This document shows positions 16,855-25,599 of a DNA stretch of 64,000 bases, piece after piece. The stretch's first letter is position 1. Each line of letters starts with the position of its first letter. The position numbers were made by a program, and so were the translations under genes. The stretch is taken from positions 6,613 to 70,612 of the forward strand of contig JAUUSE010000004.1 of the NCBI GenBank assembly GCA_030842085.1, written 5' to 3'. Under the pieces are notes generated by a model. It worked only from the letters and a program-made list of their open reading frames with translations. It had not been told where the DNA came from and did not search any database. Origin of the DNA: Timburyella sp030842085. GTDB taxonomy: Bacteria; Bacillota; Clostridia; Oscillospirales; Acutalibacteraceae.

Positions 16855-17907
16855 TTACCTCCCCAGCTCCATTATTTTTGCAAGTACTTCACCCGGCTCG
16901 GGTATCACGCCGCCGGTGCGGCCGTAAAACTCCACCGGCACCGCGCCGTTCACCGCGAGTCTCACGTCTTCTACCATCTGGCCCATGCTCATCTCAACCG
17001 AAAGGAAGCATTTGACCTGATTTACATATTTAGCAATAGTGTCCGTCGGATACGGCCACAGCGTTATGGGCCGGATGCAGCCGGCTTTTACGCCCTGCTC
17101 CCTCGCCTCTTTAACCGCCGCCTTTACTATCCTGGAGGTAGCCCCGTATGCCACTACTGCTATCTCAGCGTCCTCCATGAGATATTCCTCTGCGCGCTGC
17201 TCTTTTTCTTTTATTATCTCATACCGCTTATATCTCTCTATAACGCGGTTCTCCAGCTCCTCTGCCTGCAAATACAAGGAATTTATTATATTGTGGCGGC
17301 GCTTGTTCTGGTGTCCGCTTGCCGCCCACGGCTTTTCATGCGGAGACGTCTGCGGCTTTTCTATCACCACCGGCTCCATCATCTGACCAAGCATTCCGTC
17401 GGCTAAAATCATCGCCGGCACCCTGTATTCTTCTGCCCTGTCAAAGGCGAGATAAACCAAATCCATTATCTCCTGCACTGTCGCCGGAGCAAATACAAGC
17501 ACCTGAAAGTCGCCGTGCCCCAATGCACGCGTCGCCTGGAAATAATCGGCCTGCGACGGCTGTATGCCGCCAAGACCCGGTCCGCCGCGCTGCACATTGA
17601 CGATAAGCGCAGGAACATCCGAGCCGGCCATGTATGATATAGCCTCGGTTTTAAGGCTTATTCCCGGTGAAGAGGATGACGTCATTGCCCTTATGCCGGA
17701 AGCCGCCGCGCCCAGCAGCATGTTCGAGGCCGCCAGCTCTGACTCCGCCTGTAAATATACGCCGCCTATTTTGGGCAGGCGCTTTGACATATACGCCGCC
17801 ACTTCCGTCTGCGGCGTTATCGGGTAACCGAAGAAATGGATGCAGCCGGCCTGTATGGCGGCCTCAGCCAACGCTTCGTTGCCTTTCATAAGTACGCGTT
17901 TGGACAT
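16855..17907 (-). CDS. 2-oxoacid:ferredoxin oxidoreductase, alpha subunit (VorB/KorA-like)
   Basis: 350 residues. Opens MSKRVLMKGNEALAEAAIQ and carries GYPITPQTEVA, TSSSSPGISLKTEAISYMAGSDVP and VQRGGPGLGGIQPSQADYFQ. The combination GGIQPSQADY resembles proteins annotated as 3-methyl-2-oxobutanoate dehydrogenase VorB in Clostridia, suggesting a branched-chain 2-oxoacid substrate, but KorA cannot be excluded. Start set at ATG 17907 (GAAAGGTAGTG upstream), which leaves 8 nt after the ferredoxin-subunit stop; longer N-terminal readings overlap that gene and are not family-like. Confidence 0.92.
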   Translation of the reverse strand: MSKRVLMKGNEALAEAAIQAGCIHFFGYPITPQTEVAAYMSKRLPKIGGVYLQAESELAASNMLLGAAASGIRAMTSSSSPGISLKTEAISYMAGSDVPALIVNVQRGGPGLGGIQPSQADYFQATRALGHGDFQVLVFAPATVQEIMDLVYLAFDRAEEYRVPAMILADGMLGQMMEPVVIEKPQTSPHEKPWAASGHQNKRRHNIINSLYLQAEELENRVIERYKRYEIIKEKEQRAEEYLMEDAEIAVVAYGATSRIVKAAVKEAREQGVKAGCIRPITLWPYPTDTIAKYVNQVKCFLSVEMSMGQMVEDVRLAVNGAVPVEFYGRTGGVIPEPGEVLAKIMELGR

Positions 17908-17915
17908 ATGTATCA

Positions 17916-18131
17916 CTACCTTTCCGCTCTCTCTACTCTTATTACTACGTCCGGACATATCGTAGCGCACATAGCGCAGGATATGCATTTTTCAATATCC
18001 GTCACTTCAACTGCCCGGTAGCCCTTGGCATTAAAGCCGTCCTCCGACAAACGGAGTATTTTCTTAGGGCACACGCTTACGCAAAGGCCGCAGCCCTTGC
18101 ATTTTTCCCTGTTGATAGTAAGCTTTTCCAT
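17916..18131 (-). CDS. 2-oxoacid:ferredoxin oxidoreductase, delta subunit (2x[4Fe-4S])
   Basis: 71 residues with two complete cluster motifs, CKGCGLCVSVCPKK and CISCAMCATICPD. This is the electron-output subunit that passes electrons from the TPP domain to soluble ferredoxin. First gene of the operon; the alpha gene follows after 8 nt. Confidence 0.95.
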   Translation of the reverse strand: MEKLTINREKCKGCGLCVSVCPKKILRLSEDGFNAKGYRAVEVTDIEKCISCAMCATICPDVVIRVERAER

Positions 18132-18152
18132 AAAGCACTGCCTTTCTGCCTT

Positions 18153-18821
18153 TTACTCTTTCCATGGCGGTATTACATGTATATCTATCTCAAACAAGCC
18201 GTTTATATCCGGCCTGCTTTCATCTGCAATCTGCCTTTCGACTGCCGTATATACTACCGGAAGCCCGGTTAGCTCAGACAATTTATCAATATAATCTTCG
18301 GATGATTTTACAGTATCTATATCGGTGTATTCGCCTAAATGTGAATTATTCACAAGCCCCGTTGCCTTAAGCCGCGACGCCGCTTCAATCTCTTTCAGCA
18401 CGGCCGCTGCCGTCTCCGGCGTATCGACAAGCGGACGATACATATTAGCGACATACAGCATATCATACCCCGCGTCCGATATCCGCGAAGAAAATCTGCC
18501 AAGCGCGGTGGCACCTGCGTCATCGCCGCCGGCGTCGATTATTATTTTCTGATAACCGCCGCTCAGCGCTGCGTCAATTTTGGGCGAAAGAGCCGGTATG
18601 TCCAATGTGCTGCCGGCATATATCGGCGATATTATATCTATACCCCTTTTAGTAAGTACCGATGCATAATCAGACGAGCGGAAATACGGATTTACAACAT
18701 CCATATCAATCAGCAAAACATTTTCATAAATATTCCGCTCGCGCAGGGCAAGATTTATTGAAAAATTGGTTTTGCCGCTGCCATAGTGCCCGCAGATTAT
18801 AATTATATTTTTTTCTCTCAC
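18153..18821 (-). CDS. P-loop ATPase of MinD/ParA type, upstream of the oxidoreductase operon
   Basis: 222 residues. Walker A is GHYGSGKTN near the N-terminus, a deviant form; LLIDMDVVNPYFRSSD and IIIDAGGDDAGA follow, as in MinD/Mrp/CooC-like ATPases. No iron-sulfur CxxC is present, so not a Mrp/NBP35 carrier. It lies only 21 nt before the ferredoxin subunit and so is probably in the same operon, perhaps as a maturation or regulatory factor for the oxidoreductase. That link rests on position alone. Confidence 0.8.
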   Translation of the reverse strand: MREKNIIIICGHYGSGKTNFSINLALRERNIYENVLLIDMDVVNPYFRSSDYASVLTKRGIDIISPIYAGSTLDIPALSPKIDAALSGGYQKIIIDAGGDDAGATALGRFSSRISDAGYDMLYVANMYRPLVDTPETAAAVLKEIEAASRLKATGLVNNSHLGEYTDIDTVKSSEDYIDKLSELTGLPVVYTAVERQIADESRPDINGLFEIDIHVIPPWKE

Positions 18822-19438
18822 ATCTAACCTCTAAAACGTTAAAGATAAATTAAACTGACGGCTGGAATTTTAAACCCTATCTCCATTCCTCAACATGGCA
18901 TAATTTCACCGCTCTGCAACATTTCATTCATTAATAATAAACGCAGGAATATTAAGCAAAAATACGACCTAAAAATAATTAACTTATTGCCACTTCACTT
19001 TACAATCGACTAAATTTATTATATCACCGCTAAAACATTTTTTCAATGCATAGAGAATTTTATAATATTTTGTAAAATAATTTTCTGCAAAAGTATATCG
19101 CGGGAAACAATAACAATACTCTGCCGACATAAATCTCAGATACTTCACCATATGCGGCGACAAAGCTTGGGCATGAACATAAAAATCAGATTTCAACATA
19201 TTCTGCCATCCATATAAGGCAATACCAGCTTAGGCAAAGTATATATATGCAAGAAACGCATCTTCCACCACGAATTGGCAGTCACCTACAATCGCATTAA
19301 GAGAAGAAGCAAACAAGATGTCATAAGCATAAATTTATAATAATATAAGCGAGCGGCTTAATATCACCACTACGCCATTAAAAGCATAATATGTGACTGA
19401 ACCCTTTCGTGCAAAAAATAAATTGAGAGGTCAAAGCC
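18822..19438. other. Intergenic, 617 nt
   Basis: AT-rich, flanked by divergent genes. A 71-codon frame at 18984-19199 (minus) lacks an SD and family likeness. No tRNA, riboswitch or repeat recognised; promoters for the CwlJ/GerQ pair presumably lie here but I see no clear sigma-E/K consensus. Confidence 0.5.
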
Positions 19439-19879
19439 ATGTCTTTTACCGACAGAGAATTATTTGCAAGAATGTTAAAATGCGAGGCTGAGGGTGAGGG
19501 CGATACCGGAATGCGGGCCGTTGCTACAATAATAATGAACAGGGTTAACGCTTCTACCGGCGAATATCAAAGGGTATGTCAAGGAGATATAAGGCTAGTG
19601 CTGCTTCAGGAAGGGCAGTTTGACTGTGCAAGGGATATAGTCGGCGGACGGCCAAATCCGCGCTCAATATATTCACTGACTCCTGACCAGATTCAGTATG
19701 ATATTGTCGACTGGGCATTCGGCGGCGGACTGCTGAACGCCGTTGGCGATTGCCTGTGGTATCTCAATCCATTCAGGCCCTCCTGTTCACAAAATTTTCC
19801 CGGAGACTCTGGTACATTTCACACCCGCATAGGCAATCACTGCTTTTATCGGCCTACGCCGTATTACGATAATACTTAA
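19439..19879 (+). CDS. cwlJ: Spore cortex hydrolase, CwlJ/SleB type
   Basis: 146 residues, a bare Hydrolase_2 domain without signal peptide or peptidoglycan-binding domain, as in CwlJ rather than SleB. The conserved block EAEGEGDTGMRAVATIIMNRV carries the catalytic Glu, and FHTRIGNHCFY is the terminal signature. CwlJ cleaves cortex muramic-lactam peptidoglycan during germination. GAGAGG precedes the ATG. The following gerQ gene supports the assignment, since CwlJ localisation to the spore depends on GerQ in Bacillus. Confidence 0.88.
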   Translation: MSFTDRELFARMLKCEAEGEGDTGMRAVATIIMNRVNASTGEYQRVCQGDIRLVLLQEGQFDCARDIVGGRPNPRSIYSLTPDQIQYDIVDWAFGGGLLNAVGDCLWYLNPFRPSCSQNFPGDSGTFHTRIGNHCFYRPTPYYDNT

Positions 19880-19990
19880 ATTTATATGCCGCCTTAAATA
19901 ATACATATTCATTTCAGCTATTAAACCACCAATTTAAGCTTTATCAGTATTTGTTATGTATTGTAAATTCGGCGGAGATTGGAGTTTATA

Positions 19991-20644
19991 ATGGAGCAAA
20001 CTACAAATTATAATACTAATTCGCCATCGGCAGGAAGCAGCGTCTACCCGCAGTCGTCCGGAGTGAACACTGCGGCAGGAAATATTAACAGCAGCGGTCC
20101 CGCCGGAAACAATATCTCTTTGCCTCAGGCACAATCGGGATATAACGTTTATCCTCAATCTTCATATAGCCTGCAAGGTCAAACAAACAGCACAATGACT
20201 CAAAACACTGCCAATAGCGGAATGCAAAACATGGCCGGCAATGCATCTTCTAATATATCTATACCATCTACATCTGTTCTGCCTTATTCGCCATACAGCA
20301 CCGACTCGGCTATTCAGTATCAGGCGCCCGCACAATCAGGAATTCGTACTATTCAGCCGCTGAATATGCCGCTGCAAAACAATGAAAACACTCCCGAAAC
20401 GCTGACTAACCCGATATACATACCTGGCTTTTTAAGGCAGAATATCGGGCGTTGGATGAGAGTGGAATTCCTTATAGGGAACACTATGACCGACCGCGTC
20501 GGAGTACTTACCGAAGTCGGTGCAAGCTATATACTGCTGCATTCAATAGACCCTAACAGCTATATTTTGTGTGATATGTTCTCTATTAAATTTGTAGTTA
20601 TCATTAACACTGATAATTATGGCTCACTGTTTATCGACCAATAA
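19991..20644 (+). CDS. gerQ: GerQ-type spore coat protein
   Basis: 217 residues: an unusually long low-complexity N-terminal region (about 140 residues rich in Asn, Ser, Gln, Gly, Tyr and Pro, with repeated YPQS motifs) followed by a GerQ domain of about 75 residues (IPGFLRQNIGRWMRVEFLIG to FSIKFVVII). GerQ is cross-linked into the coat by transglutaminase in Bacillus; Gln-rich tails fit that, and the lysine-poor N-terminus here suggests it would be the Gln donor. Start at ATG 19991 with GGAG upstream; a TTG at 19979 overlaps that SD. Terminator at 20695. Confidence 0.85.
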   Translation: MEQTTNYNTNSPSAGSSVYPQSSGVNTAAGNINSSGPAGNNISLPQAQSGYNVYPQSSYSLQGQTNSTMTQNTANSGMQNMAGNASSNISIPSTSVLPYSPYSTDSAIQYQAPAQSGIRTIQPLNMPLQNNENTPETLTNPIYIPGFLRQNIGRWMRVEFLIGNTMTDRVGVLTEVGASYILLHSIDPNSYILCDMFSIKFVVIINTDNYGSLFIDQ

Positions 20645-20694
20645 TTTTAAAACTCTTAGCATAAGTATTAATTTTAAGCTATCTTTATATTTTT

Positions 20695-20726
20695 AAAAAC
20701 GGCCGTTCTCTCGAACGACCGTTTTT
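20695..20726. terminator. Bidirectional terminator between gerQ and plsY
   Basis: AAAAACGGCCGTTC/GAACGACCGTTTTT with TCTC loop and one mismatch, T-rich on both strands; separates the converging genes. Confidence 0.85.
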
Positions 20727-20765
20727 ATTTAAGCTGTTATGATATTCAACTTACTTTTTTACCAT

Positions 20766-21488
20766 TTAAGATTTCTTTTTAAAGCCCATTTTTTTCTCCT
20801 CACCTTTTATTATACGCTTTATGTTTTCACGATGCTTTATAATTACTATTACGGCAATTATCAGCGCAAACAGCGTCTCAAAATTCTTCTGCCCCATGTT
20901 AAACGGAGAATATGTGTAAACACTGGCTGCATGCGTAAAATCATATATAAGATATGTAGTAATAGGCAGCGCTATTGCTGCCGCTATTGATGAGAGAGAT
21001 ACTATCCTGCTGATGGCAAAGCATATTAAAAAAACAGCTATTATTATAAGAAACACGCGCCAGTCAATAAGCAGCACCATTGCGGCTGAGGTTACTACCC
21101 CTTTGCCGCCCCTAAACCCAAAATAAATCGGGTAAAGATGCCCCAAAAGGCAGCATACTCCGCATATAAATGCGCCGTACACAGGGTCTATCGTTGAAGC
21201 TATCTGCTGCGTCTGCGGCAGATAGTTAAGCAGCGCAAACACCGCATATCTACCAATAGCGACAGCTGCTATAGTTTTCGCAAAATCGCATATAAAGGTC
21301 AGTATGCCGGAATATTTCCCGCCGGCCCTAAATGCATTCGTCATGCCGGCGTTGCCGCTGCCTACGTCCCTTACATCTATATTGGCAAACGCCCTCGTAT
21401 ATATAATGGCAAAGTTTATGCTGCCCAAGAGATAGGCTATAATCCCCGCCGCTAAAAAAATAAGCAGCACAATTACCTTATCAGTCAT
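20766..21488 (-). CDS. plsY: Glycerol-3-phosphate acyltransferase PlsY
   Basis: 240 residues, polytopic. Family motifs: LLGSINFAIIYTR near the N-terminus, DVGSGNAGMTNAFRAGGK (acyl-phosphate/G3P site), and LGHLYPIYFGFRGGKGVVTS. It transfers the acyl group from acyl-phosphate to glycerol 3-phosphate, the first step of phospholipid synthesis, at the cytoplasmic membrane. The C-terminus has a basic tail (KGEEKKMGFKKKS). GGAGG precedes the ATG. Der GTPase lies upstream in the same orientation, a common neighbour of plsY in Firmicutes. Confidence 0.96.
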   Translation of the reverse strand: MTDKVIVLLIFLAAGIIAYLLGSINFAIIYTRAFANIDVRDVGSGNAGMTNAFRAGGKYSGILTFICDFAKTIAAVAIGRYAVFALLNYLPQTQQIASTIDPVYGAFICGVCCLLGHLYPIYFGFRGGKGVVTSAAMVLLIDWRVFLIIIAVFLICFAISRIVSLSSIAAAIALPITTYLIYDFTHAASVYTYSPFNMGQKNFETLFALIIAVIVIIKHRENIKRIIKGEEKKMGFKKKS

Positions 21489-21654
21489 TTTATTCCTCCA
21501 TTACACATGGTTGCTGAAGCTTCGTTATTTTTCATTTATATGCAGAGCATAGCTCCCTAATTTGCATGTCCGGCCGTCTCTATAATTATCAGCATAATTT
21601 AAATGCACAAATTATATACGCCTATCAGTCGCAAAATGTTTGCCGGCATATGCC

Positions 21655-22974
21655 TCAGTCGCCGCGCTCGCGTATTATCATTCTTATAGGAGCCCCTTCA
21701 AAGCCGTATGTCTCTCGTATGCGGTTCTCTATATACCGTTTATATGAAAAGTGAAATAAATCCGCCCTGTTGCAGAAAAGCACGAATGTCGGAGGGCAAA
21801 CCGATGACTGAGTCATATAATATATCTTAAGGCGTCTGCCCTTATCAGACGGAGGCTGTACCCTCGACGTAGCGTCGATGAGCAAATCGTTGAGCATACC
21901 CGTCGATATTCTCATACTGTTCTGGTCGGCTACATATTTTATAAGCTCAAACAGGCGATTAACCCGCTCGCCGGTTTTAGCGGAAATAAACACCATTACC
22001 GCAAAGGACATAAATGAAAAATCATTCATTAGCTTTTTGCGGTAGCTGTCCATCGTTTTGCCGTCCTTTTCTACCGCGTCCCATTTATTAACAGCTATTA
22101 TGCAGCCCTTGCCGGCGTCCAGCGCAAGGCCCGCCACCTTAGAATCCTGCTCAGTAAATCCTACCGTCGCATCTATCATTATCACACAGACGTCGCAGCG
22201 TTCCACTGCTGCTTTAGTGCGCACAATACTGTATTTTTCAATTTTATCGTCTACCTTGCTCTTGCGGCGCAGCCCTGCAGTATCCGTAAAGATAAAGCTG
22301 CCGTAATCATTGTCAACACGCATGTCGACCGAGTCGCGGGTAGTGCCCGCTATGTCGGACACAATAAGCCTGTTTTCTCCCGCTATATAATTAATAAGTG
22401 AGGATTTTCCCGCATTAGGCCGGCCTATAACGGCTACCTTTACAGCGTCGGAATCTTCTGCTTCAGCATCGTCTGCCGGTAAGTAATTATATACCTCGTC
22501 CAGCAAATCGCCGGTGCCGTGGCCGTGCACCGATGACACCTGGACAGGTTCGCCCAGTCCGAGATTATAAAACTCATAAAACTCCGCCGGCGGATTGCCT
22601 AAGCTGTCGCACTTATTTACGCACAGAACTATCGGCTTGCTGCTTTTGCGCAGCATGGCCGCCACGTCCTCGTCTGCCGCCGTTACGCCGGTGCGCAAAT
22701 CAACCACCATTATTATTACATCCGCCATGTCAATAGCAAGACTCGCCTGCCTGCGCATCTGCGTCAGTATCTCATCGTCGGAATACGGCTCTATTCCGCC
22801 GGTGTCTATCAGCAGTACTTCCCTGCCGCGCCATTCGCAGTCGGCGTATATCCTGTCGCGCGTGACGCCTGGCGTATCATCGACAATGGACACCCTGCGC
22901 CCCACCAGCTTATTAAACAATGTGGATTTTCCAACATTCGGGCGCCCGACAACAGCTACTATCGGTTTTCCCAT
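21655..22974 (-). CDS. der: Ribosome biogenesis GTPase Der (EngA)
   Basis: 439 residues with two tandem G domains: first GRPNVGKSTLFN and DTPGV; second GRPNAGKSSLIN and DTAGL, with NKCD and NKWD base-recognition motifs, followed by the KH-like C-terminal domain. It acts in 50S subunit maturation. Upstream of plsY on the same strand with a 166-nt gap. Confidence 0.98.
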   Translation of the reverse strand: MGKPIVAVVGRPNVGKSTLFNKLVGRRVSIVDDTPGVTRDRIYADCEWRGREVLLIDTGGIEPYSDDEILTQMRRQASLAIDMADVIIMVVDLRTGVTAADEDVAAMLRKSSKPIVLCVNKCDSLGNPPAEFYEFYNLGLGEPVQVSSVHGHGTGDLLDEVYNYLPADDAEAEDSDAVKVAVIGRPNAGKSSLINYIAGENRLIVSDIAGTTRDSVDMRVDNDYGSFIFTDTAGLRRKSKVDDKIEKYSIVRTKAAVERCDVCVIMIDATVGFTEQDSKVAGLALDAGKGCIIAVNKWDAVEKDGKTMDSYRKKLMNDFSFMSFAVMVFISAKTGERVNRLFELIKYVADQNSMRISTGMLNDLLIDATSRVQPPSDKGRRLKIYYMTQSSVCPPTFVLFCNRADLFHFSYKRYIENRIRETYGFEGAPIRMIIRERGD

Positions 22975-23315
22975 ATATAATCGGCTTTACGCCTTCTTCC
23001 TTTCCTTTTTCATCGTGTGATTTTCGCTATATGCCAAATGCGGCCAAATGGATATTATCGGCAGTTGTAAAGCCGCGCAGCCGGACGCACAAATTACAGC
23101 GAGTACGCCGCTATATATCAAAAGCCGGATATTAAAACTTACATAAATATAATATTTTAGGCGTACGGCACAAACACAAAAAGATATATGCCGTCTAATA
23201 TATGCGTAGATACGGCTTAATCTGCGTACATTGCATTAACATTATTTGCAGCGCTCATGCAGCCACATTAATTCAAAAATTTGCGGGCACCAAAGCATGT
23301 CTCCATGCCACCGTG
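22975..23315. other. Intergenic, 341 nt
   Basis: Between der and the DUF512 gene, both minus strand. No credible gene, tRNA or riboswitch seen. Confidence 0.5.
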
Positions 23316-24626
23316 TTACAACTCTTCACCGATAAGCGCTGAAAGCAGCTCATATCCGCCGTTGCATGGTACCGCCTTAAGTGGCACATTAAGCGCCGTC
23401 TCCACCTCTGATGGAGTTATATCATCCAAAAATCTCGCATTTTCGCTGTCCAGCATAGAATCTGATATAAGCAGATATTCACCCAAGTCGGCGCCGCTGA
23501 GCTGCTTTATAAGGTCCTGTCCGCATATAAGCCCTGTTACGCTTATGCTGCGGCCGAAAAAGTCGTTGTCTATTTTATAAACCTTACACTCTAAATTATG
23601 CCATTTATCCTGCGCCATGTCAACAAGGCACTTTATAATTTTATATGACGCCTCACCCGTCGCTATGCTTATTTTTCTGCTCACTATACTTTCCGGCGCA
23701 GTTTTAAGCGCCTGAATAAAATCATGCCTTAAAAGAGTACACATACCCACTCCGTTTTCCAGCTGTAAAAAATCGCCGTAATATTCATAGTCCGGAGTGT
23801 CGCTCCCGCATATCACATAAAATTCGTCCGACGGATATATCAGCCGCGTTCCATACTCTTTTTCAAACTTGTCGCCAAAACCGTTTATTATATTCAAAAC
23901 CTCTTGCGCCGTCTCTTTGCTGTAAGGCTCAATTTTTTCCAATCTTTCGCGATAAGCAGTAAGTCCCACCGGTACGGCCGCTATGCTCTGCACTGCCGGA
24001 TAAAGGGAAGCAAGTTTTTCAATGCTATACACAAGCTCCTCACCGTCATTTATTCCCGGACAAAGCACTATCTGGCAGTTCATCTTTATACCGGCCTTTG
24101 CAAACATGTATATATAATTAAGGCATTCGCCGGCAAACCTGTTTTTCATCATGCGGACGCGAAGCTCCGGGTTCATAGTGTGCACCGATATATTTATGGG
24201 ACTTATATGCATCCTGATTATGCGCTCTACATCCGCCTCGCGCAGGTTTGTAAGCGTAATATAGTTGCCGAAAAGGAAGGACATGCGCTCGTCGTCGTCC
24301 TTAACATACAGGCTTTTGCGCAGCCCTTGCGGCATTTGGTCTATAAAACAGAACATACATTTATTACGGCAGGTGTGCTGCTCGTCCATAAGATATGTTG
24401 AAAATATCAGGCCGATATCCTCATATTCTGGCTTTTTTATTCGAACATGCCGCTCTTTTCCGCTGCGTGAATATACAATATCCAGTTTTTCGTCGGTTAT
24501 ATAAAACTGATAATCAAGCACGTCGTTTACTTCGTTCCCATTTATGCTTTCCAATATATCGCCGGAACGCATGCCCTTTTTATACGCAATACCGCCCGCT
24601 TCCACATTTTCAATTATTACCGGCAT
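23316..24626 (-). CDS. DUF512 family iron-sulfur (radical-SAM-like) protein
   Basis: 436 residues. An N-terminal PDZ-like segment (about 1-65) precedes a CxxxCxxC motif at Cys86, Cys90 and Cys93 (CRNKCMFCFIDQMP), then a TIM-barrel-like region with FGNYITLTNL and NISVHTMNPELR, and the DUF512 C-terminal domain. Widely conserved in Clostridia next to der; function unknown. Here it directly precedes der on the same strand. Radical SAM chemistry is inferred from the motif. Confidence 0.92.
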   Translation of the reverse strand: MPVIIENVEAGGIAYKKGMRSGDILESINGNEVNDVLDYQFYITDEKLDIVYSRSGKERHVRIKKPEYEDIGLIFSTYLMDEQHTCRNKCMFCFIDQMPQGLRKSLYVKDDDERMSFLFGNYITLTNLREADVERIIRMHISPINISVHTMNPELRVRMMKNRFAGECLNYIYMFAKAGIKMNCQIVLCPGINDGEELVYSIEKLASLYPAVQSIAAVPVGLTAYRERLEKIEPYSKETAQEVLNIINGFGDKFEKEYGTRLIYPSDEFYVICGSDTPDYEYYGDFLQLENGVGMCTLLRHDFIQALKTAPESIVSRKISIATGEASYKIIKCLVDMAQDKWHNLECKVYKIDNDFFGRSISVTGLICGQDLIKQLSGADLGEYLLISDSMLDSENARFLDDITPSEVETALNVPLKAVPCNGGYELLSALIGEEL

Positions 24627-24650
24627 AATGTTTACCTCAAAAAGTTTATA

Positions 24651-24683
24651 TTAAAAAAACAGAGAAGGAAAAAATCCTCCTCT
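24651..24683 (-). terminator. Terminator of rpmF
   Basis: Minus strand: 9-bp stem AGAGGAGGA/TCCTTCTCT, then GTTTTTTTAA; lies between rpmF and the DUF512 gene. Confidence 0.8.
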
Positions 24684-24693
24684 TTTTTCTTTA

Positions 24694-24879
24694 CTATGCT
24701 TCTTTTTTGATAACCTCACGGTTCCTGTAATATCCACAGGTGCCGCATACGCGGTGCATTAATTTATAATCACCGCAGCGCGGACATCTCACTAGGTTCG
24801 GTGCGTCAATCTTCCATACGCTTGAACGCCTTTTGTCACGCCTTGTCCTGGATATTCTTCTCTTTGGTACTAATGCCAC
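24694..24879 (-). CDS. rpmF: 50S ribosomal protein L32
   Basis: 61 residues: MALVPKRRISRTRRDKRRS at the N-terminus, and a four-Cys zinc ribbon (CPRCGDYKLMHRVCGTCGYY), so this is the zinc-binding C+ form. Unlike the usual layout, the DUF177/YceD gene is not upstream; its own terminator follows. Confidence 0.97.
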   Translation of the reverse strand: MALVPKRRISRTRRDKRRSSVWKIDAPNLVRCPRCGDYKLMHRVCGTCGYYRNREVIKKEA

Positions 24880-25121
24880 TTTTACGCACCCCCTTATCTG
24901 AATTTAAGACAAAAGTCAAATTTATCCTTGAATATCTTATTTATTATACAGTTACTATGTCACTGTTGTCAAGTGCTTTTTTGTAATGAAAAAATTTTGC
25001 ATTATACGCCCGCTGCAAATCATATATCAGAGCGGACAAGCCATTTAATTCGCACTTCTCCGCTCCGATAATCATTTACATCGACGCTTTAAAACAAGCC
25101 GCTGCGCATATTGTATGCCGC

Positions 25122-25538
25122 TTACAGCTTCTTTGTCAGCTCAAATACCTGCTCCGGCAGGCTGGACTCGTCGCATGAAAGGGTAAATACAAACTCCGCT
25201 CCTGATTCCTCCGACACCTTATTGAGCTTTGTGAAAAAGCCTACAAGCTCTTCATAGTCCCTGCCGCCTATTCTAAATGTCGCATCCACAAACACATGCG
25301 TTACATCATAGTTGCCGGCACATATGCCCGCTAAAAAGCCATAAAGCGCATCAAAACCGCATATGGAATAATTATCGGTAGCAATAAGTCTTGCCTTGTG
25401 GCTGATATCGTATGTGAGCTTTTTCACCTTTTCGACGCATACCACATTCCCCTTTGAGGAACTTACCGCCTCGTTTACCAATGATATGAGACGCTTGGTC
25501 TTGCCTGAACCCTTGTTGCCGATGATAATGGATATCAT
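25122..25538 (-). CDS. Small P-loop ATPase-like protein
   Basis: 138 residues. Walker A GNKGSGKTKRL at the extreme N-terminus; a Walker-B-like strand THVFVDATFRIGG; hydrophobic strand VVCVEKVKKLTY. Resembles the twitching-motility/P-loop fold reduced to one domain. Function unknown. It lies 61 nt after the start region of pgi on the same strand and may be cotranscribed with it. AGGAGAG lies a few nt before the ATG. Confidence 0.75.
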   Translation of the reverse strand: MISIIIGNKGSGKTKRLISLVNEAVSSSKGNVVCVEKVKKLTYDISHKARLIATDNYSICGFDALYGFLAGICAGNYDVTHVFVDATFRIGGRDYEELVGFFTKLNKVSEESGAEFVFTLSCDESSLPEQVFELTKKL

Positions 25539-25599
25539 ATAAATCTCTCCTTTATATAAATTCCGCTTATGCGGTTATTTTTGCTTTTATATAATTTTA

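Noticed and set aside
18984..19199. 71-codon minus-strand frame
   Set aside because: No SD, no family resemblance, lies in an AT-rich spacer.
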